Shown here one piece after another: positions 8,511 to 17,542 of a stretch of DNA of 64,000 bases (its first letter is position 1; each line of letters opens with the position of its first letter). The DNA lies in the NCBI RefSeq assembly GCF_001263415.1, contig NZ_LGTE01000015.1, positions 1 to 64,000 of the forward strand, written 5' to 3'. Origin of the DNA: Thermincola ferriacetica (GTDB lineage Bacteria > Bacillota > Thermincolia > Thermincolales > Thermincolaceae). Position numbers and translations under genes: made by a program. The notes under the pieces are model-generated. The model ran no database searches. It was not told the origin of the DNA and worked only from the letters and a program-made list of their open reading frames with translations.

Positions 8511-9401
8511 GTGGGTGAAAACATGGCCGAAAACAATAAAAACAGTAAGTTAACCCCGCATACGGGTGTTCTTTATCTTTGCCCAACCCCGCTAGGCAAC
8601 CTGGAAGATATAACCCTACGGGTTTTAAGGCTTTTGAAGGAATGTGATTTAATTGCGGCTGAAGACACGCGGAGGACCATTAAGTTGCTTAACCATTATG
8701 TCATAAAAACTCCATTAACCAGTTACCACGAACATAACGAAAAGGTTAAAGGGTCCAAGTTGATTCAGGAATTATTGGCAGGTAAAAATATTGCATTGGT
8801 AAGTGACGCAGGTATGCCGGGTATTTCAGATCCCGGGCAGGTTATTGTAAAAATGGCTTTGGATAAAGGAATTAAAGTGGTTCCTGTACCGGGGGCTTCT
8901 GCGGGTATTACCGCATTAGTGGCGTCTGGACTTGATACCGGTCGTTATGTATTTGAAGGCTTTTTACCTAAAGAGAAGAAAAAGCGCAGGCAAATCTTAC
9001 AACAACTGGCTGACGAAGAACGCACTATCATTTTGTACGAGGCGCCCCACCGGTTGCAAACGACCCTGGAGGAATTAAACCGGTTTTTGGGCAATAGGAA
9101 AATGGTACTGGCCAGGGAACTGACCAAAGTTCATGAAGAGTTTTTACGCGGCAGTATTTCCGAAATTACAGCCCGGCTTGCCGACAAGGAAATTAAAGGG
9201 GAACTTTGCCTGGTAATTGAAGGAGCTGAACGCAAACAAAAAAAAGATGACCTTCCGGTATGGGAAGGCCGAACACTGATTGAACAGGTTCAAGTTTTAA
9301 TGAAGCAGGGTTTATCTAAAAAAGAGGCAATAAAAGAGGTAGCAAATAAAATGGGTAAACCTAAGCGGGAGGTCTATAATGAAATAATAAAGCATGAATA
9401 G
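8511..9401 (+). CDS. rsmI: 16S rRNA (cytidine(1402)-2'-O)-methyltransferase
   Basis: Methylates the 2'-hydroxyl of C1402 in the decoding centre. The tetrapyrrole-methylase fold is evident from CPTPLGNLEDITLR at the start, AAEDTRRT, SDAGMPGISDPG and VPVPGASA. 296 residues. The GTG at 8511 follows a purine-rich AGGAGCGGAG by seven bases; an ATG at 8523 is the alternative. It sits in the conserved yabA-yabB-rsmI-abrB order. Confidence 0.94.
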   Translation: MGENMAENNKNSKLTPHTGVLYLCPTPLGNLEDITLRVLRLLKECDLIAAEDTRRTIKLLNHYVIKTPLTSYHEHNEKVKGSKLIQELLAGKNIALVSDAGMPGISDPGQVIVKMALDKGIKVVPVPGASAGITALVASGLDTGRYVFEGFLPKEKKKRRQILQQLADEERTIILYEAPHRLQTTLEELNRFLGNRKMVLARELTKVHEEFLRGSISEITARLADKEIKGELCLVIEGAERKQKKDDLPVWEGRTLIEQVQVLMKQGLSKKEAIKEVANKMGKPKREVYNEIIKHE

Positions 9402-9440
9402 CAATAAAGTTGGTAGTGGGCTGAGATATTTTTTTATGCA

Positions 9441-9475
9441 CTAAAAAAGAAAGACACAGTCTTTCTTTTTGAGGT
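9441..9475. terminator. Bidirectional terminator between rsmI and abrB
   Basis: AAAAAGAAAGAC and GTCTTTCTTTTT arms with a two-base loop. A run on one side and T run on the other make it usable for both converging genes. Confidence 0.8.
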
Positions 9476-9483
9476 GTGGCATA

Positions 9484-9738
9484 TTAAAATGTATCTGCTG
9501 CTTTGGCCATGGAAATTACACATTCGCGGCAAACGTTTTTGCCTTTGAAATGCTGCACGTTGTCGGCATTGCCACAGAATATGCAGGCCGGTTCGTATTT
9601 TTTCAGGATAATTTTTTCGCTGTCAACGTAAATTTCTAAAGCATCTTTTTCATCGATGCCTAAAGTCCGCCGGAGTTCAATAGGAATAACAACCCGACCG
9701 AGCTCATCTACTTTTCGTACAATTCCTGTGGATTTCAC
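9484..9738 (-). CDS. abrB: AbrB-family transition-state regulator
   Basis: Swapped-hairpin DNA-binding protein that represses stationary-phase genes in Bacilli. The first 50 residues are nearly identical to B. subtilis AbrB (the STGIVRKVDELGRVVIP segment). The C-terminus differs: it carries CIFCG and CREC, a likely zinc-binding pair, where B. subtilis AbrB has none. I start at GTG 9738, six bases after AAGGGGAG, which gives 84 residues; the frame is open to 9768. A consensus-like promoter and a Spo0A box lie just upstream. Confidence 0.92.
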   Translation of the reverse strand: MKSTGIVRKVDELGRVVIPIELRRTLGIDEKDALEIYVDSEKIILKKYEPACIFCGNADNVQHFKGKNVCRECVISMAKAADTF

Positions 9739-9760
9739 TATCTTCTCCCCTTCCGCATAA

Positions 9761-9769
9761 TTCGACAAA
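9761..9769 (-). promoter_or_regulatory. Spo0A box (0A box) in the abrB leader
   Basis: TTTGTCGAA on the minus strand, matching the 0A-box core TGNCGAA. It sits about 8-16 bases after the predicted start of transcription. In B. subtilis, Spo0A~P represses abrB from boxes just downstream of the start, so placement and identity agree. Confidence 0.75.
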
Positions 9770-9783
9770 TTTCTTATAACTAA

Positions 9784-9812
9784 ATGATACCAACCATGCC
9801 ATTAAAAGTCAA
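9784..9812 (-). promoter_or_regulatory. sigmaA promoter of abrB
   Basis: On the minus strand TTGACT (9812-9807), a 17-bp spacer, and TATCAT (9789-9784). The expected transcription start is near 9777, about 40 bases before the GTG. Confidence 0.75.
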
Positions 9813-9967
9813 CCCTTTTTTATTTCAGTATAACTGTAAACAGGTTCCAATAAAATGAATTCTGTGCTAATTGTTAAAATCCTGCAAGTTTGGCAAAAAA
9901 ATTAGTCTCATAACTGTAAAAACGAAAAATTATTACAGGGAATATTGGTTGGTTTTTCAGGGTAAAC

Positions 9968-9996
9968 TTGACAAAAGGTACATTGTTGATTATTAT
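9968..9996 (+). promoter_or_regulatory. sigmaA promoter of metG
   Basis: TTGACA (9968-9973), 17-bp spacer, TATTAT (9991-9996), about 50 bases before the T-box leader structure. Confidence 0.8.
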
Positions 9997-10049
9997 CTAT
10001 TTATAATTATTTTTCGGCAATCACCAGGTAGAAAAACCTAATATGGACT

Positions 10050-10322
10050 AAAGGTTATGACGGGAAAGAGTAGATTTGGTAGTATTTGCCCAGAGAGTGG
10101 GGGGAAGGTGCGAGCCCTGCCAAAGAACCCATTTTGAACATGGTCCCAGAACCGAAGGCTGAAATTTATTTAAAAGTAGGCCGTTACGGGTAAGCTCCGT
10201 TATGCAGCTTCGGGTATGACTGTACCTGGTAGAGGCTTTTACTTTAAGTAAAAGTAAAATTGGGTGGTACCACGAAGGTGTTCCTCTCGTCCCATTATGT
10301 TGGGCGGGAGGTTTTATTTTTG
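10050..10322 (+). promoter_or_regulatory. T-box leader controlling metG
   Basis: Transcription-attenuating leader that senses uncharged tRNA-Met. Stem I runs from about 10050 and contains a likely AUG specifier in the GAACATGGTCCC stretch near 10136. The T-box itself (GGGTGGTACCACG, about 10261-10274) has U as the base that would pair with the discriminator A of tRNA-Met. A terminator (CCTC..CGTCCCA pairing with TGGGCGGGAGG, 10283-10311, then T-rich) precedes the metG start codon by about 30 bases. Confidence 0.93.
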
Positions 10323-10349
10323 AAAATCTTTTGGAGAGGAGTAGAGTTG

Positions 10350-12293
10350 ATGAAAAAGACCTTTTATATCACAACGCCGATCTATTATCCCAGTGATAAC
10401 TTGCATATTGGCCATGCCTATACCACGGTGGCTGCCGATACTATTGCCCGGTATAAACGGATGACGGGTTATGACGTGCGCTTTCTTACCGGAAGTGACG
10501 AGCATGGCCAAAAAATTGAGCGTACCGCAAAAGCCCGCGGAGTTGAGCCGATTGATTATGTGGACAGAATTGTGGCCGGGTTTAAAAACCTCTGGCACCA
10601 CTTGGATGTTCATTATGATGATTTTATCAGGACAACAGAACCGCGGCACAAGGAAGTGGTACAGAAAATATTTACCCGCCTTTATGAACAGGGAGATATT
10701 TACAAATCAGAGTACGAGGGTTTATACTGCACTCCCTGTGAAACATTTTGGACGGAGCGGCAGGCTGAGGAAGGAAACTGCCCTGATTGTGGGCGCCCGG
10801 TAGAAAGGGTCAGGGAGGAAAGTTATTTCTTCAGAATGTCCAAATATGCTGACCGACTTCTCCGGTATATTGAAGAAAACCCTGATTTTATTCAGCCTGT
10901 TTCGCGGCGCAACGAAATGGTTAACTTTATCAAACAGGGGCTGGAAGACCTTTGTGTATCAAGGACTACTTTTGACTGGGGCATTAAGGTTCCCTTCGAC
11001 CCTAAACATGTGGTTTATGTTTGGGTTGATGCTCTCACTAACTATATTTCCGCCCTTGGATACGGCACCGAAAACGACGAGCTTTACAAAAAGTACTGGC
11101 CTGCCGATGTCCACTTGGTAGGAAAGGATATTGTACGTTTTCATACGATTATATGGCCGATATTATTGATGGCTATCGGCGAGCCTTTGCCGAAAAAGGT
11201 TATGGGCCATGGCTGGCTACTCCTGGAAGGCGGCAAAATGTCCAAGTCAAAGGGGAATGTTATCGACCCTCTTGTTCTCATAGACAAATATGGGGTTGAC
11301 GCTATCCGGTATTATTTGCTGAGAGAACTTCCTTTTGGTTCGGACGGGTACTATGCCGAAGAAGCTTTAATACAAAGGATAAATTCCGACTTGGCCAATG
11401 ACCTGGGGAACTTGATTTCCAGGACCATTGCCATGGTGGAGAAGTATTTTAGCGGTATGGTGCAGGCGCCCACGGCAAAAGAAGAAATAGACGAAGATTT
11501 ACGGCAATTGGCCATGGTTACTGTAGAAGATTACCGTAACCAAATGGAAAAATTAGAATTAAGCAATGCTCTGGCCAGTATATGGAAATTAATTGGCCGT
11601 GCCAACAAGTATATTGATGAAACGGCTCCCTGGATTCTGGCCAAGGATGAGGCGAAGCGGCCCAGATTGGGTACGGTTTTATATAACCTGTTGGAAGTAA
11701 TCCGGATAGTCACTGTCCTCGTATCCCCTTTTATGACCAGGCTTCCGGACAAGGTTTGGGTTCAATGTGGGCTTAGCGGAAAAGAGGAATGTACCACGTG
11801 GGAATCTGTCCAGAATTGGGGGCGGTTCCCTTCCAATATTAATGTGAAGCGGGGGGAAGCCCTGTTCCCCAGAATTGAGGTAAAAAAGGAGCGGGAAGCT
11901 GTGGAGGAAAAGGATAACACTGCTATACAGGCTGCAACCAAGGAGGAGCCTGCCGGGGAAAAACAGTATATTACCATTGAAGAGTTTGCCAGAATTGATT
12001 TGCGTCTGGCGGAAATAGTTAAGGCAGAAAAAGTGGAAAAGGCTGACAAGTTAATTAAGCTGGAGGTGGCTTTGGGCGAGGAGCGCCGTACTATAGTTGC
12101 CGGTATAGCCCAACATTACAGCCCCGATGAACTGATAGGCAAAAAGATAGTGGTGGTGGCAAATCTCAAGCCTGCCAAATTGAGAGGAATTTTGTCCGAA
12201 GGTATGCTGCTGGCGGCATCCCATGACGGGAACCTTGGTGTGCTTACCATTGACCCGGGAAAAGAAGTGCCCAGTGGCGCGAAGGTTAAATAA
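10350..12293 (+). CDS. metG: Methionyl-tRNA synthetase
   Basis: Charges tRNA-Met. Class I signature HIGH in DNLHIGHAYT, a zinc-binding loop with CTPCE and CPDCG, and KMSKS in GGKMSKSKGN. A C-terminal OB-fold tRNA-binding (EMAP-like) domain occupies about residues 545-647, joined by a charged linker. 647 residues from ATG 10350, with GGAGAGGAG upstream. Expression is governed by the T-box in front of it. Confidence 0.97.
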   Translation: MKKTFYITTPIYYPSDNLHIGHAYTTVAADTIARYKRMTGYDVRFLTGSDEHGQKIERTAKARGVEPIDYVDRIVAGFKNLWHHLDVHYDDFIRTTEPRHKEVVQKIFTRLYEQGDIYKSEYEGLYCTPCETFWTERQAEEGNCPDCGRPVERVREESYFFRMSKYADRLLRYIEENPDFIQPVSRRNEMVNFIKQGLEDLCVSRTTFDWGIKVPFDPKHVVYVWVDALTNYISALGYGTENDELYKKYWPADVHLVGKDIVRFHTIIWPILLMAIGEPLPKKVMGHGWLLLEGGKMSKSKGNVIDPLVLIDKYGVDAIRYYLLRELPFGSDGYYAEEALIQRINSDLANDLGNLISRTIAMVEKYFSGMVQAPTAKEEIDEDLRQLAMVTVEDYRNQMEKLELSNALASIWKLIGRANKYIDETAPWILAKDEAKRPRLGTVLYNLLEVIRIVTVLVSPFMTRLPDKVWVQCGLSGKEECTTWESVQNWGRFPSNINVKRGEALFPRIEVKKEREAVEEKDNTAIQAATKEEPAGEKQYITIEEFARIDLRLAEIVKAEKVEKADKLIKLEVALGEERRTIVAGIAQHYSPDELIGKKIVVVANLKPAKLRGILSEGMLLAASHDGNLGVLTIDPGKEVPSGAKVK

Positions 12294-12335
12294 GCCCGGT
12301 GGGATGAAGGTTATATAAGTTTTGGAGGTAACAGG

Positions 12336-13112
12336 ATGCTTATTGACGCACATGCTCACCTGGATGATAGCAAATATGAGCAGGACCGCCACGAGATGTT
12401 GATGCGGGCGAAAGAACGGGGAGTCACCCATATTGTTAATGTAGGCTATGACCTGCCTTCCTCAAAACGGTCTATCCAACTGGCGGAAGAATACGAATTT
12501 ATTTTTGCCGCCGTTGGCGTGCATCCCCATGATGTAAAAGAAGCTCCGCAGGATATTCTGGACCGGCTTAAGGACCTGGTTATCCATCCCAAGGTTGTGG
12601 CCATAGGCGAAATTGGGCTGGATTATTACCGTGACTTGTCGCCAAGGGAACTGCAGCAGGAAAGGTTCAGGGAACAGATTGAACTGGCTATTGAAGTGGG
12701 GTTGCCTATTATAGTTCATGATCGGGAGGCCCATGGGGATACTGTGGCTATTTTAAAGGAGTATGAGGGCCGGGTAGCCGGGGTGCTGCACTGTTTTTCC
12801 GGGAGCTGGGATATGGCCAGGGAATGTATTAATATGGGATATTACATATCCTTTGCCGGCCCGGTCACCTTCAATAATGCCAATAAGCTGCGGGAAGTGG
12901 CCGCAAAAGTGCCTCTTCACCGCATCTTGGTGGAAACGGATGCTCCGTACCTGACACCGGAACCGCATAGGGGTAAGCGAAATGAATCAGCTTATGTTTA
13001 TTATGTGGCCGAAAGAATCGCGCAGCTGCGCAATATACCGGTGGAAGAGCTGGCCCATGCGGCGGCGGAAAATACCCTGCGGTTATTTAGTAAGATGAAC
13101 GGGACTGTTTAA
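12336..13112 (+). CDS. tatD: TatD-family metal-dependent hydrolase
   Basis: TIM-barrel DNase/amidohydrolase family. Metal-binding DAHAHLDD at the N-terminus, GEIGLDYY, HDREAHGD, LHCFSGS and ETDAPYLTPEPHRGKRNE are the family blocks. 258 residues. It follows metG as in B. subtilis (yabD). Family members act as 3'-5' exonucleases or in other hydrolytic roles; the substrate here is not known. Confidence 0.9.
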   Translation: MLIDAHAHLDDSKYEQDRHEMLMRAKERGVTHIVNVGYDLPSSKRSIQLAEEYEFIFAAVGVHPHDVKEAPQDILDRLKDLVIHPKVVAIGEIGLDYYRDLSPRELQQERFREQIELAIEVGLPIIVHDREAHGDTVAILKEYEGRVAGVLHCFSGSWDMARECINMGYYISFAGPVTFNNANKLREVAAKVPLHRILVETDAPYLTPEPHRGKRNESAYVYYVAERIAQLRNIPVEELAHAAAENTLRLFSKMNGTV

Positions 13113-13130
13113 GTGGGCATCGAAAATTTT

Positions 13131-13178
13131 TACGTTGGTCCGTATAGGTGGTATTACCTTGGGACCAAATTTTTTTTG
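13131..13178 (+). terminator. Terminator after tatD
   Basis: TTGGTCC (13135-13141) pairs with GGGACCAA (13161-13168), followed by a run of eight T. Confidence 0.8.
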
Positions 13179-13372
13179 ATGTAATCAATAATTGTTAGGG
13201 TTTTTTATTGCGCACATCTGGATGTCTTTAACCTCCCCTTTATTCATTATGCAGCTTTGTCAACAAGCCTTTTTGGAACAGGTCCCCTTTCTTGCAGTTC
13301 CTGTAATTTTTTGGCCCAGCTTGTCATAAAAATTAACTAAACATGGCCATTAAATTATGGGGGGTGCGCTCG

Positions 13373-14332
13373 TTGTCGGCAGATGTCAGGTCCTTTCATC
13401 CCGAGGCGCTTCTGCCCGAATACATTACGACAAGTAAAAAAGACCGGGCGGAATTGGGGTTGCGGCATGTGATTAACAGGAACCAGGTACTTGTAGCTTA
13501 TTTATTGCTGATTATTACTGTGGTGTTGGTAACTGTTACCGCTGTAAAGAGTCTGCACAGGGTTACAATAATTGGATGGCATTTTCGGGCCGGCGCGCGA
13601 GTAGATAATATGATGACAAAAGAAGTCTTGCGCTGCCTGGGTATATACAGATTGGCCAATAAAGCGGGTTGGGTGGTGACGGACGACAGGGCGGCCTTAA
13701 AAAAACCGGGCAGATATCTTTTTGTTGACCGAAAACTTGACAGTAAAATAAATAAAGATACAAGGATTAATCTGGTATATTATAAAATAGCGGAGGAGTG
13801 CCGGGAAATAAGGATACCCTACCGGGTATTGGTCAAAAAAACTCCTTATTTACTGCCGGGTCAAAAGAGGTTAGTACAGAAGGGCCGGACAGGCGTCAGG
13901 AATGATTATTACTTTATTGTATGGCAGAATGGTAAAAAAATTCAAAACAAAAAAACTGCTTCTGAAGTAGCGGTAGCTCCCAGACAGGAGATTGTCCAGG
14001 AAGGAATGCCTTTTGTCCGGCTGTCCAGAGGGGTGACTTTTATCGGTTTTAACCGGTCGGTGCCCAAGGGTATTCTGCTTTTTTCTTCCACTGCATATAC
14101 GCATACCGGTTTCCGTACTGCCACCGGCATAAAGCCCCGGATAGGCGTGGTGGCTGTCGACCCGCGGGTAATCCCTTTTGGAACGAAGATGTTTATTCCC
14201 GGTTATGGTTATGCTGTGGCTGCTGATACCGGGGGTGCTATCAAAGGAAGAAAACTGGATGTATTTTTTGAAACAAGGGCAGAAGCTCTGAAATGGGGCA
14301 GAAGATGTATAAAAGTGACCATTTTAGGATAA
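13373..14332 (+). CDS. 3D-domain cell-wall protein, membrane anchored
   Basis: About 319 residues. One membrane segment near residues 40-62 (LLLIITVVLVTVTAV) is followed by a region I do not recognise. A C-terminal 3D domain (about residues 215-319) shows the three conserved Asp in AVDPRVIPFGTK, AADTGG and KLDVFF. 3D domains occur in MltA-like lytic transglycosylases and in resuscitation-factor-like proteins, so an outer-face role in peptidoglycan turnover is likely (inference). TTG start at 13373, six bases after GGGGGGTG. Its 3D domain closely resembles that of the next gene. Confidence 0.8.
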   Translation: MSADVRSFHPEALLPEYITTSKKDRAELGLRHVINRNQVLVAYLLLIITVVLVTVTAVKSLHRVTIIGWHFRAGARVDNMMTKEVLRCLGIYRLANKAGWVVTDDRAALKKPGRYLFVDRKLDSKINKDTRINLVYYKIAEECREIRIPYRVLVKKTPYLLPGQKRLVQKGRTGVRNDYYFIVWQNGKKIQNKKTASEVAVAPRQEIVQEGMPFVRLSRGVTFIGFNRSVPKGILLFSSTAYTHTGFRTATGIKPRIGVVAVDPRVIPFGTKMFIPGYGYAVAADTGGAIKGRKLDVFFETRAEALKWGRRCIKVTILG

Positions 14333-14455
14333 AATTCAACGTATATTCTGGTATTTGTCGGAATTTTGGACAATTTGCTTTTGTTTTTCAGCAGGAATTT
14401 GTAGTGGCGGTATTGAACATTTAATTAAGACAAAGAATTCAAAAATCAATTCGCG

Positions 14456-14485
14456 TTGACAATATTCCCTGAGATGGGTTAAAAT
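14456..14485 (+). promoter_or_regulatory. sigmaA-type promoter of the YabE-like gene
   Basis: TTGACA (14456-14461) and TAAAAT (14480-14485) separated by 18 bp, about 60 bases before the start codon. Confidence 0.65.
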
Positions 14486-14545
14486 AGATGCACATATCTT
14501 TCGCCACAAAAAAATCGTTTCAAAAAGCTAATAGGGAGTGATCTG

Positions 14546-15541
14546 ATGCAAGCATACACCCCCCCGAGAGAAACTGCAGGTTTTTTTCGCAGCAAGCTGG
14601 TCATTATTGGGCTCGGGGTCGTTGTATTGGCTGGTCTGATATTGGGAGTAATCGCACAACAAAACAAGGAAATTAAAATAGTTGATGACAGGAAATCATA
14701 TGAAGTTACAGTTTTTGGCGGAACTGTTAATGATGCATTGGCTAAGGCAGGAATTAAACTTTATGACAGGGACCTGGTTGAGCCAGGCTTAAAAACCAGG
14801 CTTCATGAGGGAATGAAAATTACCGTGACCAGGGCAATTGACGTTAACGTGATTGCCGACGGACAAACGACCAAGGTACGTACACCGCTGCGCACAGTAA
14901 AAGAAATTCTTAGGGATGCGGAAATCAAAATTAACCCGTTGGATAAAGTTGAACCGCAATTAGATGATGAATTAACCAACGGGGACATCATCAGGATTAC
15001 CCGTGTGACAGAAAAAACTGTTTTTGAGAATCGGACTATTGCTTTTAAGACGGAACGGCAACCTGACAACAGGCTTTATAGAGGCATTACTCATGTCGTA
15101 AGAGAGGGTAAAAACGGCGTTGCCCAGCGAACAGTCAAAGTTACGCTGGAAAACGGAAAGGAAGTAAAGAGAGAGGTTGTCGGCGAAAAGGTTGTCAAAG
15201 AACCGGTTAATAAAATAGTGGCTTTTGGAACATTGAGGGAAAAAACCGTTTCGCGGGGAGGCTCGATCAGGTTTTCCCGGGTAATGGTAATGAATGCAAC
15301 CGGTTATACTTATACAGGGCACAATACAGCCAGTGGTATTCCGCCGCGCCCGGGGGTAGCAGCCGTTGACCCGGAGGTAATTCCTTTGGGAACCAAACTT
15401 TATATCGAAGGCTACGGATACGCTACTGCTCTGGATGTGGGAAGCGCCATAAAGGGAAATAAAATTGACCTGTTCTTTGCCACTGAGGCCCAGGCTGACA
15501 GATGGGGGCGCAGAAACACAAAGGTTTATATAATAGAGTGA
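14546..15541 (+). CDS. yabE: YabE-like protein: DUF348, G5 and 3D domains
   Basis: 331-residue wall-associated protein of the resuscitation-promoting/YabE type. A single membrane anchor is at about residues 11-32. Two DUF348 ubiquitin-like repeats follow (about 48-95 and 105-155), then a G5 domain (about 160-228), and a C-terminal 3D domain with AVDPEVIPLGTK, ALDVGS and KIDLFF. Such proteins are thought to remodel peptidoglycan during outgrowth. In B. subtilis yabE is followed by rnmV and ksgA; here rnmV is absent and ksgA comes next. It has its own promoter and an apparent terminator. Confidence 0.88.
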   Translation: MQAYTPPRETAGFFRSKLVIIGLGVVVLAGLILGVIAQQNKEIKIVDDRKSYEVTVFGGTVNDALAKAGIKLYDRDLVEPGLKTRLHEGMKITVTRAIDVNVIADGQTTKVRTPLRTVKEILRDAEIKINPLDKVEPQLDDELTNGDIIRITRVTEKTVFENRTIAFKTERQPDNRLYRGITHVVREGKNGVAQRTVKVTLENGKEVKREVVGEKVVKEPVNKIVAFGTLREKTVSRGGSIRFSRVMVMNATGYTYTGHNTASGIPPRPGVAAVDPEVIPLGTKLYIEGYGYATALDVGSAIKGNKIDLFFATEAQADRWGRRNTKVYIIE

Positions 15542-15546
15542 AGGGG

Positions 15547-15577
15547 GAAAGGGGTTAACCCTATCCCTTTTTTCTTA
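15547..15577 (+). terminator. Probable terminator after yabE
   Basis: AAAGGG and CCCTTT arms around GTTAACCCTAT, followed by six T. The stem is modest. Confidence 0.55.
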
Positions 15578-15678
15578 AAAATTGCAAAAAGTTGCCCTGT
15601 TATTTACAATTACGGTTACCGGGTCGCGTCAGCCTTTTACGCCGGCGGGGTTAAATAATAGAAGGAGGCGCTGGGCAT

Positions 15679-16554
15679 TTGGGATCTCTTGCATCTCCGG
15701 TTGTAGTAAAAAACATAATTGAGAAATATGGCTTTCGCTTCAAAAAAGCCCTTGGACAGAATTTTTTAATTGACCGGAACGTAGTAACTAACATATGTAA
15801 GATAGCTGACCTGAAAAAATCGGATTTAGTTGTGGAAATCGGCCCCGGCATAGGGACTTTGACGGAACAACTTGCCCATTACGCCGGTCATGTTATTGCT
15901 GTTGAATTGGACAAGGATTTAATCGGCATTCTGGAAGAAAATCTAAGAGCTTATGCTAATGTCACCATAATTCAAAACGATATTCTGAAGGTCAATTTGG
16001 ATAAGGTAGTTGGGGATTTCAGAAAGGAACATGACCTGGCTGAAGGACCATATAAGGTAGTGGCTAATTTGCCATATTACATCACCACTCCTGTTCTTAT
16101 GTACCTGATGGAAAATAAATTTAACATATCCGAGATTGTCGTAATGATTCAAAAAGAAGTAGCGGAACGGATTGCTGCTCAGCCAGGCAGTAAAGATTAC
16201 GGCGCCCTCAGTCTGGCCGTAAGATATTACACGGAACCGGCGCTGGTGATGAGGGTCCCGCGTACAGTATTTATACCGAAACCGGAAGTGGATTCTGCGG
16301 TTATCAAATTAAAGCGCTTAAGCCGGCCGCCGGTGGAAGTGAAGGATGAAGAATTGCTGTTTCGAATTATCAGGGCTGCATTCGGCCAGCGCCGAAAAAC
16401 CTTGTTAAATTCGTTACGCGGGGGATTGGGCTGCGACAAAGAGGTCATAAAAAAAGCCCTGACGCAAGTGGGCATTAACCCGGAACGACGGGGAGAAACC
16501 CTGACTTTACAGGAATTTGCAGCGCTGAGCAACATTTTCAGCAATATGTCTTAG
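15679..16554 (+). CDS. rsmA: 16S rRNA dimethyladenosine transferase
   Basis: KsgA/RsmA dimethylates A1518 and A1519 of 16S rRNA. GQNFLID near the N-terminus, VVEIGPGIGTLT for SAM binding and NLPYYITTP at the active site are diagnostic. 291 residues. TTG start at 15679 with GGAGG eleven bases upstream. Also called ksgA. Confidence 0.96.
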   Translation: MGSLASPVVVKNIIEKYGFRFKKALGQNFLIDRNVVTNICKIADLKKSDLVVEIGPGIGTLTEQLAHYAGHVIAVELDKDLIGILEENLRAYANVTIIQNDILKVNLDKVVGDFRKEHDLAEGPYKVVANLPYYITTPVLMYLMENKFNISEIVVMIQKEVAERIAAQPGSKDYGALSLAVRYYTEPALVMRVPRTVFIPKPEVDSAVIKLKRLSRPPVEVKDEELLFRIIRAAFGQRRKTLLNSLRGGLGCDKEVIKKALTQVGINPERRGETLTLQEFAALSNIFSNMS

Positions 16555-16571
16555 TAAATCAAAAACAAAGC

Positions 16572-16616
16572 CGCTCTGACAAGTAGCATTAATCCTGTCA
16601 GAGCAGTTTTATTTTT
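16572..16616. terminator. Terminator between ksgA and the glycosyltransferase gene
   Basis: GCTCTGACA (16573-16581) pairs with TGTCAGAGC (16596-16604), followed by TTTTATTTTTT. It can serve both converging genes. Confidence 0.8.
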
Positions 16617-17400
16617 TGGGGTCCAAAAAATTTGCCAATGCTTTAAAATCGCGGTTTGGGTGGTACCCCAAAAATACCTGCCCTTTATAAGTTCTGGTTC
16701 TCGGTTGCCCGTTATATGCTTCCAGCGCTTCTATACAATCGCCGATAATGGTTTCCGCAACTCTAGTGACATGTTTCTGGCTGCGTAAATTTGAACCTAA
16801 AAGACAATGGGGGATAGAAGCAGCAACCCCAATATGCAACTCCGCTTTACCGGCTAAAGCAAGAGAAACGGGAGGGATGGCCAGTTCTTTTAAGGGTATC
16901 TCCCGAAGAAGTTTGCATGATACAGCATGAGGACCGTGTGAAGGACAGGCGACACCTATTTCGGGGAACAGCCCTAGAGCCATGTTTAGCTCTTTCCTAA
17001 AATAAAGTACTAATTGTGCCAAGGGGTCAGAGTTGAAATAGTTTTGATAGCAGTCCGTCAAGGCCATATCCAGGCCCCTGGAACGAATACCTTCAATTAG
17101 CATGTTTATTTGATTTAAGATGGGCCCCCGCATGTCTCCGTCCATAAAGACTACTACCGACGCATGCATATCCAGCGCCTGTTTGGCCCCGACGGCGCGG
17201 GGAATATCAATGCCTAAAGGCTGGCCGAACACTATGGGCGTTATTTTTTTTTTGTAATTTTTTTTTGTTATGGCCATAGATTCATCACTACAACCGTTTA
17301 AGACCGGAATTATTATATCTACGTTGGAACAAGATAAGGTTTCCAGTACTTTGGCCAAACTGGTTCCTTCGTTTTTTACGGGTACTACGGCTGCTATCAA
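16609..17400 (-). CDS. Family 2-like glycosyltransferase
   Basis: 263-residue GT-A type nucleotide-sugar transferase. AAVVPVKNEG at the N-terminus and VFMDGDMRG carrying a DxD-like metal site are visible. There are no membrane segments. The C-terminal half is not recognised. TTG start at 17400 after AGGAGGG. It lies divergently from yabG and convergently to ksgA, breaking the B. subtilis order. A role in spore-coat or surface glycosylation is a guess from the neighbours. Confidence 0.72.
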   Translation of the reverse strand: MIAAVVPVKNEGTSLAKVLETLSCSNVDIIIPVLNGCSDESMAITKKNYKKKITPIVFGQPLGIDIPRAVGAKQALDMHASVVVFMDGDMRGPILNQINMLIEGIRSRGLDMALTDCYQNYFNSDPLAQLVLYFRKELNMALGLFPEIGVACPSHGPHAVSCKLLREIPLKELAIPPVSLALAGKAELHIGVAASIPHCLLGSNLRSQKHVTRVAETIIGDCIEALEAYNGQPRTRTYKGQVFLGYHPNRDFKALANFLDPKK

Positions 17401-17542
17401 ATTACTCCCTCCTGAAATGATAAACGCATTGCTGCTAATTTATTATATGAGCAAAAATATTTGGTGCTACTTGGGGAATCACGCAAAAACATCTCAATGC
17501 ATACTATGTAAAAGACCGGGAAAAGGCTGGAGGGGAAGGAAG

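Noticed and set aside
10050-10322. tRNA gene
   Set aside because: No cloverleaf could be drawn. The GGTGGTACCACG stretch is the T-box of a metG leader.
17270-17542. N-terminal extension of YabG
   Set aside because: The open frame continues upstream but overlaps the divergent glycosyltransferase gene, has no ribosome site and does not look like the family.
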